This document shows positions 9,226-20,500 of a DNA stretch of 64,000 nucleotides, one piece after another. A program made the position numbers and the translations under genes. A model generated the notes under the pieces. The model was given only the letters and a program-made list of their open reading frames with translations, was not told the DNA's origin and made no database searches. The DNA is from Platycnemis pennipes (Eukaryota; Arthropoda; Insecta; Odonata; Platycnemididae), in NCBI GenBank assembly GCA_933228895.1, contig OW121854.1, positions 53,982,609 through 54,046,608 of the forward strand, read 5' to 3'. Each line of letters opens with the position of its first letter. The first letter of the stretch is position 1.

Positions 9226-11940
9226 AGTACGGCTTTGGGGATATTTTTATTCATTTGTTATTGCTTACAGCCGCGGAGACGTTCATTTCATTGTACCTGT
9301 ACTATATTGTACTTTTGAAGTTGTTGGGTGATTAAAAGAATTACATTTAAGATCTCAATATTAAAACATTATTTTAGTAAAGTCAATCCGAAATGTTTAA
9401 TGAAATCTCCCTTAAAATAGACTCATCTTCACTCTACGATGAACGTTAATAACATAAGATTTTAAAAACCGTAAACAACTAAACCTTTTTCATTCCGATC
9501 CATAGAGAACATTTATGATGCAATGTTTCTAACAATCGCCAACGCTCGTCCCTCTCCTCTTTGAAATTTGAATAGAGCACACGAGTATTCTACAGTGATA
9601 GAAGAGAGGGTCAATTGATGCATCCGTCGGCATTACGGTTGTATGGAAGCTACAACCAAGTAAAAAAAAACAAATAATATAACTTAAAATAAGACAAAAA
9701 AATTAATTAAAGCGTTAGCGGCTACATTGCCTTAGCAAAGAGTTCTGAAGGATTTCCATGCAAAGTTAAATTTGAAAGTAAATTGATTAAAATTCAGAAA
9801 GTTGGGACCGGCGAACATAGCTTCTGAACTTTTAATCACCACCCAAACATTAGAGAATAATTAATAAGTTTTTACCAGAAGCTAAACAATGTTTACTCAG
9901 AAACTAAAATATCAGCCTTCCCCATAGTATCCTATCCAAAGCATTACACTAGATTTCAGTGTATATACAATGTATTCGTCGAACGCAATGTATGCGAAGC
10001 TGTGAGCAAGGACAAAAGACTTCTAGCGCAAACACCCTTTCTGCCTCACAATACATAGTCGCCATCCCCATCCTGCCTCCTTGCTACCCTCTTACCCGCC
10101 ATCTTCGTTAATCAACCACTCCTTCCCGCGTAATCCTCAGACCTCTTCGAGCGCTTCTTAATCCTTCGGCTTTCCTTTCCCTTGCTATGCGGCACATCTA
10201 AAACTCTGGAGTCTTAAGCACAATGAACCATAAACAACTAAACCTTTTTCATTCCCCACGGCGAATGAAACCGCGGACATCGACCATTATTTTGTTTTGC
10301 ACCTACAAATGGGATCTGCACTTTGCGCAGTTATTGCCCATTCAAATCGCTTTAATCTAGATAAGGAGAACTCTAACCTGCTAGATTTTAAGACTAACGA
10401 AGCTGGCCATGAGCATTCGTACGATTTTCCTTTCCAGATATTTAATGCTCGCAAAATTTAATGCTTGATGACCATAATATTCGCCCATGCCACAGAATTG
10501 AAACGCACTTTTTCGTCACTGACACTCTAATTATGTAAAGGTTTATGACTTCACAAAATATCTTTTTTTTTTCAAATTCTATTTCAACATTCAAAATTGC
10601 CTAATAAGTATGTATGATTTTCAGTAAGAGATGATGTTTGATGCACTGCACTCTTGGAACTGAACAATTAAAACGACAGTAGGGCAACATTTTGTGTACT
10701 TTTTATTAGGGGCATCCTAAAATTCTTTTCTCAAATTGAAACTTTTGCAAAACTGCAGAGTTGCTGAGTACTCTATAAAAATGAGTGTAAAAATAAATTT
10801 AAAAAATTAAAATGGAAAACATCTCACGCTTATTGGTATGAGAATAATTTACAAGATGTGTCTAAAAACCCTGGACGAGGCACTTTATCCATTTAGCTGA
10901 GAAATACTGATAATAATAGCATTTATGCATCAAGAATTGTCTCTCAAATTACCAGGACTACGCAATTGCATGAACATGTGCTATCACTGCGTCTCATATG
11001 GTATCAGAGCATGCTTTTTTCACCATCGTCAGCGCAGCTTGGATCAAATTTGTATTCATGACAACTTTTGGAGTTTTTTTTCTAGAATTTCCAAGAGTTT
11101 CCGTCTTCTCTCTTTTTGCGGATGAGTGGATATACCTCCCACAACCACGGGAACTACGGAAAATGCCCCCCTTTCTTTGAACTACTTTCATCTTGCCCTT
11201 GTTCCCCACCCCATACTCCCCCATGACTAAGTCCTTGGCGGCATTCGCTCCGATCCACCCACAAAGTCTTCTTTCTCCCACACAAGAATCCGATCACCCA
11301 ACTGCTTCCCTCTTGAGCCACTTCTTCCCGTCGCCAGCCATCTTCAGCGATTGCACGCCCCGACGAGGTGGATATCAGGAACGAAAAGTTCTCGTCGGAA
11401 GGACGTGATGCACTAAGCTCTTCCGACTTCTGGTCCCAAGCCCAAGGACATTGTCGTAAGCAATTTAGCGATAGGGGAAGCAGACACCCTTTTGTCAGGG
11501 CGCACCACGTGGCAAGACACTAGAGGTACACTTTCGGCCCAATCGCGATCGGTTGCAGAATTTTCGAGGTGGAAAAGTGGTTAACTTCCCAAACTGTTCA
11601 ATACACTCACGAAAATGCCTCATGAAATTATCAATTTGAGCCAAGAAATGCATAATTGGCAAATGTCAAATAATTACTGAAATTTCATCCGCATGTACTG
11701 TAACCAGAAAAATTACTTAAAACGGTGATTTTCAAAATAACAAGCTTCGTAATATACAAAAAGTCAAAGAAAATTTTGCTGAAGGCATGTATCACTAACA
11801 AAAAATAGATTATATTGATTAAATTACACAAATTAAACGATGGAAACAAGTAATGTGAGAGTCGTGGATGCCATTTCATCTGGCATTGTAAACATTTAGT
11901 GACCGTGCCACTAAGATAAAAATCATGAAACCTTGTCCCC
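9226..11940. other. Intergenic, with 25-bp direct repeat
   Basis: No gene was recognised. An exact 25-bp word starting TAAACAACTAAACCTTTTTC occurs at 9472-9496 and 10231-10255. A GC-richer block lies at 11150-11420; its minus strand reads VMGEYGVG near 11215, faintly like an RTE-type endonuclease, too weak to call. Confidence 0.4.
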
Positions 11941-12674
11941 CCCAGTGGGGAATTAATTGTCCAAAAGATGTTCAAAGAAGGTTCAGTCAAGACTATTTGA
12001 ACGTTCAAAGATTATTCAAGAAGGACATTCAATGAACGTTCAAATGACACTCACAGATAGTGCAAAGAACATTCATTGGAATACTTCATAGAATGTTCAA
12101 AGAATGTTTAACTTGAATGAATTGCGGCTGAACTGTTTTTGAATGAATAACATATGAAGCATGAAGATATATTACAAGAAGATATTCTCGTGAAACCATT
12201 TACTTGTATAATTTCTTAATTCTTAAAAGAATAAAATAACTAGGTGCTGATACGTTCCGGTTGAACATAGCCTATTAATTCACTGCGGTGAGTAAATAGA
12301 TAGACATCGTTACTGCTCACAATTTTCAAATATTACTAATGTATTACCCTGCAGTGGCTTCACCAGAATTTTTTATGCCTAACCGATATATGTAATATGA
12401 CTAAAGTGTTCTTAAATTGCCATTTGAGGTTAACCTAGCATGGGTGCATTTTTGAATAATACTTCGTGGACTGGAAATGAACGATCTATGAACAGCCTCA
12501 AATCAATAGTTCACACTTGAACATTCAATGAACAATCTATGAACAGTTTCAAATGAATAGTTCACACTTGAACATTCAATGAACATTCTATGGATGTATG
12601 CTCAGGATAGTTCAGTGGTGGACTACTTTTGAATTAGTTCATGAATGTCTTTTGCATGGTCTCTCCCCACTGGG
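11941..12674. mobile_element. MITE-like element, CCCAGTGGGG ends
   Basis: The ends are perfect 11-bp inverted repeats, CCCAGTGGGGA at 11941-11951 and TCCCCACTGGG at 12664-12674. They continue inward with related CAAAAGA and TTCA words. Subterminal sequence on both sides is built from repeated GAACATTCAATGAAC and TTCAAAGAA words, including a 51-bp tandem duplication. There is no coding capacity. No target duplication is evident, so the superfamily is unassigned. Confidence 0.65.
12476..12593. repeat. 51-bp tandem repeat, 2.3 units
   Basis: Units at 12476-12526 and 12527-12577 are nearly identical, each starting AATGAAC and ending TTGAACATTC; a partial third runs to 12593. The repeat forms the right subterminal array of the CCCAGTGGGG-ended element. 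Confidence 0.85.
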
Positions 12675-12756
12675 CCTAACAATTAAACAAGTATGCGCTC
12701 AGAGCATAAGCTCACAATATTTATATTTGACTGAAATCACACTAAAACTTGTCCCT

Positions 12757-12825
12757 GGTGTGGATGCACCCCGTGCCACACATCCTCGAGGTGGCTTGCA
12801 GGGTATGTCGTAGATATAGATATAC
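12757..12825 (+). repeat. Dispersed repeat, copy B
   Basis: Second copy of the repeat at 5904-5968, sharing GGTGTG, CACCCC, GTGCCA and CTTGCAGGGTAT and ending in TAGATATAGATATA. The simple terminal repeat suggests the 3' end of a SINE or LINE. Confidence 0.5.
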
Positions 12826-13329
12826 AAAGTTTAACGTGGTCTATCAAGACTCCTTTGGATGAAAAAATATTATGATAAAAATTACACACTGTGCTAAAAC
12901 TGTAGAATATCCACGGCAAACAAGAGGATATTGATCAATGCAGAAAAATTTTAAGTTACTTAAAAGAATTTTCAAAGAGAAAGAATACAATGGCAAGGTT
13001 GGAAAAAATAATATATGCCCTGATGGAAATTTCCCTACAAATTTTCCCTACAATTTTCCCTAGAAAAGTGTAAGGTTTTCCCTAGAAAATTGAACCCCCT
13101 TTTTCCCTAGAAAATATTTCTAGGGAATAATTTTCCCTAGAAAATATTTCCCTTGAAAATATTTCCCTAGAAAATTGAACCCCCATTTTCCCTAGAAAAT
13201 ATTTCCCTAGCAATTAGGTACCGTGGAAAGTTTTCCTTACGTAAATATTCCACTCAATAAACAATAATGAACATGATTATCCAAAAAACATAAAACATAA
13301 GCATAAATATAGGGAAGACTTGATAAAAA

Positions 13330-13524
13330 TCAGTGGAATGGAGGGCATATATCACAATGAATGATTGAAAAGAAATCAATGTTACCAATGTTTATTCCTT
13401 TTTTAGCAGCATGTTTACATTTTTCATTAGCATACACGTTTATTCTTTTGCCTTCTGCTGGATGAAATCTTATTCTCTTCTTTAATTCATTTATGAATGC
13501 ACCTGAAAATATAGAGGAGGTCAA
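13330..13524 (-). CDS. Unknown small ORF or exon inside DNA element
   Basis: An open frame of 64 codons that I do not recognise. The stretch from FINELKKRIRFHPAEGKR onward has the basic/polar make-up of real protein. TTTTCAG directly precedes GTGCATTC near 13502-13508 on the minus strand, so the frame may begin at a splice acceptor rather than at its own start codon. It could be exon 2 of a gene whose first exon lies at 13742-13969, but the reading phases do not join. Confidence 0.25.
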   Translation of the reverse strand: MTSSIFSGAFINELKKRIRFHPAEGKRINVYANEKCKHAAKKGINIGNIDFFSIIHCDICPPFH

Positions 13525-13729
13525 GGATTATGGTTATAAAATTGAACTAATTATGATCATAATTACACAATACTGAACCCATGCGTGTGAAAACGCAGTC
13601 TCCGTTGCCATTTCAATTCTGTTGACAACAATGTAATAAACAAAGATAGAATTTTTAATGACCGAATTTGCAAATTTCAATGATTAACATAAAATTATGG
13701 AATGCTCATGATTATAATAAATGTCTTCA

Positions 13730-13969
13730 TTAACTTACCGAAAATGTTCCCAACCTCGAATAAAAAGGTGTTCTTCCGAAATTATCACTGTTGATACTGC
13801 TGAGTCGCTTGGCTTCAAGCACTGCACGATGCGGGTTAGCATATATTTGTTTGGTTACAAATGTTATTAATTGTGATTTGTGACTGTTAACTCTGTGATA
13901 AATGTATACACAACATAGAAATGGTGAAATGTAATCACTAAATTGATAAAGTGAAAGGGAATCATTCAA
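13730..13969 (-). CDS. Unknown small ORF or exon inside DNA element
   Basis: An open frame of 79 codons on the minus strand, not recognised. Its coding-like part (LITFVTKQIYANPHRAVLEA onward) runs into the sequence TTTTCG-GTAAGT, a strong splice-donor match, near 13742-13737. If used, the exon ends in phase 0. It may be a captured host exon or part of a spliced transposase; either reading is tentative. Confidence 0.25.
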   Translation of the reverse strand: MNDSLSLYQFSDYISPFLCCVYIYHRVNSHKSQLITFVTKQIYANPHRAVLEAKRLSSINSDNFGRTPFYSRLGTFSVS

Positions 13970-14218
13970 ATAATATGCGAAATTTCTCCTTAATAACGTT
14001 TTCCCTAAGCCTGAAGATTTTCCCTAGAGCAGCGTATTTTCTAGGGAAATAATTTCCCAATGCCTAAATTTTCTAAGGAAAAATTTCTAGGGAAAAAAAT
14101 TCCCTAGACTATGAGGGATTTCCCTAGAAAACACATTTTTTCTAGGGAAATTTCAATTTTTCCCTTGCTTTTCCCTACGTTCTAGGGAAATCTTGTAGGG
14201 AAATTTCCAACAGGGCAT

Positions 14219-15840
14219 GGTCTTGATGAAATATCTCTGCTAAAAATAACGCAATCGAATTCCAGATGTCAATAAAAATTACGAGCCTTCTAAACAGTAT
14301 AATAAAGGATATTTTTTACACTATAGTGACTTCTGGACGGCGGTTTACATGCTGCCTGTTGAAGACCGGTTTTCTACCAGAAGCAACCTATTTTTCCACC
14401 GATTTTGCGGAATAGATTCCAACTGTGGATTAAATATCATTTATGAAATCCGGATCATGGATCCCATAAAAACTTTCTACAACTTGCAAATCCCCCCTAC
14501 CCTTTCTCCAATTCTCAAGCCTTTTATCCAGATTATGCCCTCTGATTCTATTCACAGTGACATCATCCTAGGCAAAGTCATTAATAGAGAACGGCTAAGA
14601 GTAGGATTTACGACTGCTGACGTTACTCTGGGCTTAAGCCACGGAAAGTTTCTAATCTCGCAGAACGTCAAACCTCGCCACTGTTGCTAAGAACGTTAAT
14701 GAACTTACCACATTGGCGAATCCTTTAAAGTGCCAATGCTTGCTTGATCTCGTGGCAGGAGAAGAAAATAAGATGTATGCCCGAATATGTAATAAATAAA
14801 TTTGTTAACAATGTTTTTGAACAAATAGTGTCCGAAGAATACCCTTCCTTTTTTATTATCTTAAAAATGGCATTTTAATATTTTAAAGAATAATTATGTG
14901 CATATTTATCGCTTCCATTTCTGTGACAACTTCAATACATCTCCACTTCATGTCAGTTTTCCAATGTTTCAATAGTTACTCCTAAATAAAGCTGTGTTTG
15001 ATAAAAGATTTTTTGTAACGATGAACACGGTTCTGAAGACACTCTAATTCATCACTTGTGGGGAAAAGTTTAATTGAAAACATAAAAGAATAAAATTTGT
15101 TTAAAAGTAAGGTCTCACCTGAATTATGCATTTAGTTATTAGAGCATTAGATTTGGAATGATACAAGATGCAAAAACTTTTCTTCAAAAAGCTAATACTT
15201 AACGTCAGCACAGAATGTGTCACTCAGCTATTGGAGGAACTTAGTCGTGAAATTCAAAAGACTTAGCTGCTCGCAATATGGAATTTTCCCGAAAAATTCA
15301 CTGTCAAAAATTCATCATTTTGATTACACTGCAGATATATTCGGAATGGCGTTCCAATCAGCCATCGTTCCTTAAGTGGCTATCCTACTTGTTAAGGCAC
15401 TGTACCAGTTCTTTGCACTCACTTTATTTAGCTGTAGTTCTTTTTACCTCAATTCTTCTATTTGGCCAAAAATTCGTGAAATGTAAAAAGATATGTGTAA
15501 TTACATAATTTGACCTCAAGGGCTAATAAGCGCAATTGCCGTTGGTAAAAGTAGAAAACTGATTTAAAAAAATGTATTTACTTCCACACCAACTATTTAA
15601 AATAAAATGGCTTCATTGGAATAAACTTTTATACTTTTATTACCACAACCTATTTAGCAAGGTAAAGAAAACAGCTTGTTGATTAGTATTACATTTAACT
15701 TAATGGCTGTTAAATCAAGCTAAAACACCCTCATAGAATGATATCAAAATTTTCAGTAATGTTTAAATATGGAATATGTCTAAAGAAAACACTCGTCACC
15801 AGTTTATACCTGGAATATCAATAGTGCCTGTCAATCATAT
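14219..15840. other. Intergenic, nothing recognised
   Basis: The longest open frame (14349-14690, plus, 113 codons) shows no recognisable motif and is probably chance. No repeats or RNA signals were seen. Confidence 0.4.
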
Positions 15841-16310
15841 GACTTGATTTGATTTTATTTTGATTTGATTTATTTAAAATGTTCAAAAACAGCCGGTGCC
15901 GGCTTTTACAGTGAACAAGTTAACATAAAATCTGCAAAAACAACAAAAATAGCATACAAAATAAAGAATAAAACATAAATTACCATAATAAAATGAAAAT
16001 CAGCATGTCCGTATTAAGAGATATAGAAACAGAAATGTTAATGGTGATTGTTAAGAGTCGGGGAGATATTTTTCAGGTGGTTGCTGAACGTTCGGAAGGG
16101 TGCGGAGAGATCAAGGGAAGGGTGGAAAGATGAGATAGAATTGTACAATTTAGAAAGTCTATAAGAAAGGGAACGCTGGGAGAGAGAAAGTCGAAATTTT
16201 GGAAGGTAGAGGAGGTGATTGCTACGTAAAGGACGGACTGGGACATGGAGAGAGAAGTATGGAAGAATTTCTGAGGAGTGGATAAACTTCTACGAATTTT
16301 ATTCAAAGTA
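15841..16310 (-). mobile_element. Truncated LINE 3' end (minus strand)
   Basis: Read on the minus strand, 16270-16070 encodes, with frame breaks, the C-terminal end of a non-LTR ORF2. A recognisable piece is RSNHLLYLPKFRLSLSQRSL followed by SYRLSKLYNSI, the pattern in which LINE RT proteins commonly end. A 3' UTR follows with the small hairpin AAGCCGGCACCGGCT (near 15888-15903), then a TAAATCAAATC-type tail ending near 15845. The 5' part is missing, as expected of incomplete reverse transcription. Confidence 0.6.
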
Positions 16311-17049
16311 ATCCTGGCGGTTCACTGAAAGGACTAGGACTCATAGAAAAAAAAGACGGCAACGTTCCATAGCAATATGCTAGCCAATTTTTTTTTGCTT
16401 ATATTATATAAGCTCTGAACGGTCAAAGAACAATACAATAGTAAGGGAATGGATTCGGTGGAAACTGGAGATAAACAATTTTGAAGTCAGATTAATAGTG
16501 AATAAAATTTCAATTATCAAGTGTGTGTGTATCTGCATTTCTCCCCGTTTTTATGGAATGCCAGAAATGTTTCACCATTTTATACTAATATATTCCATAG
16601 TGCAATTATAGACAACAGTCCCCGCACGTGGTGAGCCTTTACGATGGTGATACAAAACCCCATTGAACAATTTCTTTTTGTGCTAGAAGTGAAATATTAA
16701 TAATTACGTGAACCCGAGAAGAGGGAATCATACGATTTTTACCAACGATTTTTTCTCTTTAGCCAACCAAGGTTACATACGGTACGGTACTCTAATTAAA
16801 AATACAGCGTAGGAAATATAACCCTGAACACCTCTTGGTCAGGAAAACAGTGATCCAATTCCGAAGGTGAAAAATAATCCGTGTATAAAATCGAATGTCC
16901 CCTTAATACTGAAGGTGGATGTTTTTTAATGATGACCCTGGTTATGTCCCACCCGACCAAGAAACACAGTTAAAACACAGCAAATAAACAAAACGGTACC
17001 TAGAAGGAGCATTGTGCCTACACGTTCTTAACAATTTTCTGATCATTCC
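16311..17049. other. Intergenic, nothing recognised
   Basis: AT-rich sequence with a short TGTG run near 16521. No coding or repeat signal was recognised. Confidence 0.45.
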
Positions 17050-17550
17050 TCCCTTTAATCCTACTTGTATTTGTAAGTTTTAGTAAGTGAATACCTCCAT
17101 TTTTTGTTACTTCCGTTCCATAATTATCTCTGTCAACTACCATTACAACCTGTCAATATATTGTTCTTTTTTCTTTGCATTGTGGTTCTTGTATTCCATT
17201 GTGTCATTTCTCAGTGTTCAACACATAATACTGTCAAACCCTTAAATTCATGAAATTTTTCATAATTATATGATAAATTTAATTGTTATTTTAGATGTTC
17301 CACATGTTAATCCTAGAATTTCTGAGAAATTCTCCTTATTACATCATTTGGAATAACATATCTTCCATATTATTGTTTTATATTAATCAAATTGTTTATT
17401 TTTGCTATTTATTCTTCATTGCATTCAGTTCGGCTAAGTGTGTTCTCCATTGTAAAACCACGGAGTCTACAGATTGTATGCATGTAATATATTTTACATA
17501 GGGCAAATGTCCTAGGACAATAAATTTAATTATTCTTATCATTATTAAAT
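17050..17550 (+). mobile_element. Probable LINE 3' UTR fragment
   Basis: The sequence ends GGGCAAATGTCCTAGGACAA, then TAAATTTAATTATTCTTATC and an ATTATT run near 17545. This polyadenylation-like signal plus a short ATT/ATC repeat resembles CR1-group LINE tails. Upstream sequence is T-rich and non-coding. The left boundary is a guess. Confidence 0.4.
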
Positions 17551-20500
17551 CTGACCTTCCCAACACTTCCGGCACTCACTTTCTACTGCCATCTTCCACG
17601 TCCTTCCCTTCCCTTGTTTTCCAACGCTTATGGTGAAGAGCTTCTTTTTTTATTGGTAAGAAGGTATATACGACCGTGTAAGAAGGCGACCCTTGGGATG
17701 TACGATGATCGGGTGTAATGTCCGGCGCGGTTGATGCGTATCATGGGAGGTGAAATGGTTGGCTACAGGGAGGGAGGATTTGGGCACGTAGACAGGTGTG
17801 GGAGGGAAGCGATTTCCGGAAATCCCGTGGGGGGGCAGCGGTGGATCTAAAGGGGAAAGGGGTGAGTGTTAGTGTGATTCCGGTGAATATAGCCTCCAGG
17901 GGACAGAATGAGATGGGCGTAGATATCTTCCCCTCGCGTGTTCGGCGCCTTCTAATTGCCTGGGATCTTTCAAATGGCCTAAAGGGAAAAAGGGCGTCCG
18001 GCTAGTCCCTGGTGAACTTGTACACCCCTGAAGACATGTGCGCCTTCTCTTGTTTCCCCAACCATGACCACCACTACTTTTTAATTCGAACTACTACCCC
18101 TTTCCTCTCAGAAAACCTGTCGTATATTCCAAAATATTGCTAAGCCATTATAAAGTCAAGCCAATCAAGACATTTACTCCACGTGCTTCTTCCCTTTATC
18201 AATTGATTTCCTTAGAACGCTAATAGAAGAAGACTGAGCGAAAAAAATGTGCCGTAACATGAGGATAGAGGCTGTTTTAGCGTGATAGAGCAAAGAAGGT
18301 TCGGTAAGAGGAAGGAGATAAAATGTTAGTCTGAATGGAAACATGATGAAGGACTCATGCAAAGCAAATGAAGGACGAGAATGCAAATATTGTGCTGCAG
18401 CATTGGATAAATTTTATATCTATCTAAATCTACATTATCAGTAAAATAATAACAAAAAATGTTGAAGCAAACCGAAAAGTATTAAGTGGTTTGAGTTTCG
18501 TTATAATAGTTCACCCAAATGGCCAGGGCAGAACCTTGAGCCTGATGAGAACTAATTCATCTAAGCCATGATTTTTAGTGATTAATATAACCATTTTATC
18601 TGCCACTTATAACTTAAATAATGTTTTCCCCACGCATGTGTTGCGAACAACACGCTAAATTAATTTAACACAAACGTAAAAATTCTCTCGTTTAACCTAA
18701 TATCTCTCCGGGGTTATGTCCTTATTCCATCTGGTTTCACGAACAGTGATATAAAAGCTACTACGCTTGCTATCAATTCACAGGAGAGTTTCCCGTCCTG
18801 GGAAGACGTATGTTTGTATTGTGCATATTATTTGTGGCTTGATTGCTAATTGTTAATGCTTATTGCTGTGCAGAGGAATTTTGTAGTGTAATTTATCGGC
18901 TTCTTTTATCAATTAAATTACTTCCACAGTGACAAAAATTTATTTTGTCTTTCCAATCGCTAAAAACTGAGGCCATTCTTCGCTATTTTCGGACACATTC
19001 CAAAGTCATTCATTCCACTCTCTATTCACTCAAAGTTAACTTTGAGTGAATTGAGTCAACTATATCGACATAACAATGCAAATTACAGAATGCAGTTTCT
19101 TTTCACGTCACAACTTTTTAGTCAGTTTTTACCCAATTCCTCTTTATAGCTTCCATTGATTTGCATAATCCCTAAGGACGCTTTTGTACTGAACGGTGGT
19201 ATCTATTTATGGACGGATTGTTCATCTGATACTATAGATGGTATCAATACCTAAAGGTATTTTTCACGTCTCATTTAATGCACCATAAAATGGTTACGTC
19301 TATCGATTGAAAACGCACCTTTTAGAATTCAGGGAAGAAGATGCTTTGTTGTCATCATTTTTAGGAAGCTTTTCACAAGAAAATATAAATTTAGGAATTG
19401 CGACAGCTGAAAAAAGATTTTTACGAAGGTAATAAATTATAACAGACAGTGCAGTAAAAAATAAAATTTGACAGAAAATATAAGAAGTTATAGGCATTGA
19501 AACAAAAGGACTATTACAGGCGTACTGATATCCTGTTACTTCTTTCAAGATGCCTATAGTCAATTCTATCCTGGTCACAATTTAATCTTTTCCAATCTTA
19601 TTCATTAAATTATTAGGGGAAGATACTACGATGATAAACAGGTAAAGACGTATTTATTGGCATAATACAAGTTATTAAGTTAATGATGGAGGTTTTAATT
19701 TGCACCTCTGATAAAATCAGTGCTACTTTTTTTTAACAATTACGGCTATTTTCAGAGGCCTTTCTTGCAATATTCATGATTTATGCTAAAGTTATAATGC
19801 TCTCAATTCCAATATTGTTCAAAATGCAGCAATTTTAAAAACCCACACGCATTCTGGATATTAATTCTATAGATAACAGTTTCAAAAAGCAAATAGAGAA
19901 ATTACCATAGTTTTTTTAGTTCTTTGGAACACGTATCTATGCTCTTATGCATTCGAACAATGAAGCCGCTAAAAATGATTCGAAAAACTCTTTTTCGAAA
20001 GATAATTAAAATAGAATTAATAATGTGTCAGAAACATCCATTTATAATGTCAGAAATGTGATAAAACACATCACCATGTATAAAATTATATTTTTTTATA
20101 AAAGTAAGGATTCCATTCGAGCATGTGTCAATCGCTATTTCCGATTTACCAATAGGAAAGTATTTCCGGTGGAGTGTAGATTTCATTATTTTCCCTATTT
20201 TTAAGTGTATCCATTTCATTCGTTGTTAGCATAGGAAAGAATTGGGGAAGGTTTTTTTCTAACAAAGCTATTTGCATTGTTTGACCCGAAATGAATAAAG
20301 TATTTGCGTAGGCATAAAAAATATAACAGACACTGAAAAGGCAGAGCAGAGAAATGCTAGATTTTTAAAATTAATTAGATCTATTATCAATAACATATGA
20401 AAATATAAAATAAGAATAATCAATAAACATTAAAAAAAACATTTTATGGAGTTAATTTTCGTCAGCTGAAATACACATGGCTAGCGTGAATTACTTTAAA

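Larger units (their letters stand above)
13015..14218. mobile_element. DNA element with 36-bp inverted ends and TTCCCTAGAAAA arrays
   Basis: The left end starts ATGCCCTGATGGAAATTTCC at 13015. The right end, read in reverse complement from 14218, starts ATGCCCTGTTGGAAATTTCC. The match extends about 36 bp with few differences. Dense arrays of TTTTCCCTAGAAAA and its complement TTTTCTAGGGAAA lie inside each end (about 13030-13220 and 14000-14190). The interior (13230-13980) is ordinary AT-rich DNA with two minus-strand open frames. No clear target duplication was found, and no transposase domain was recognised. Confidence 0.75.

Noticed and set aside
10994..11281. VMGEYGVG word resembling an RTE-type endonuclease
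   Set aside because: Only about eight residues match, and the sequence on both sides does not continue the domain.
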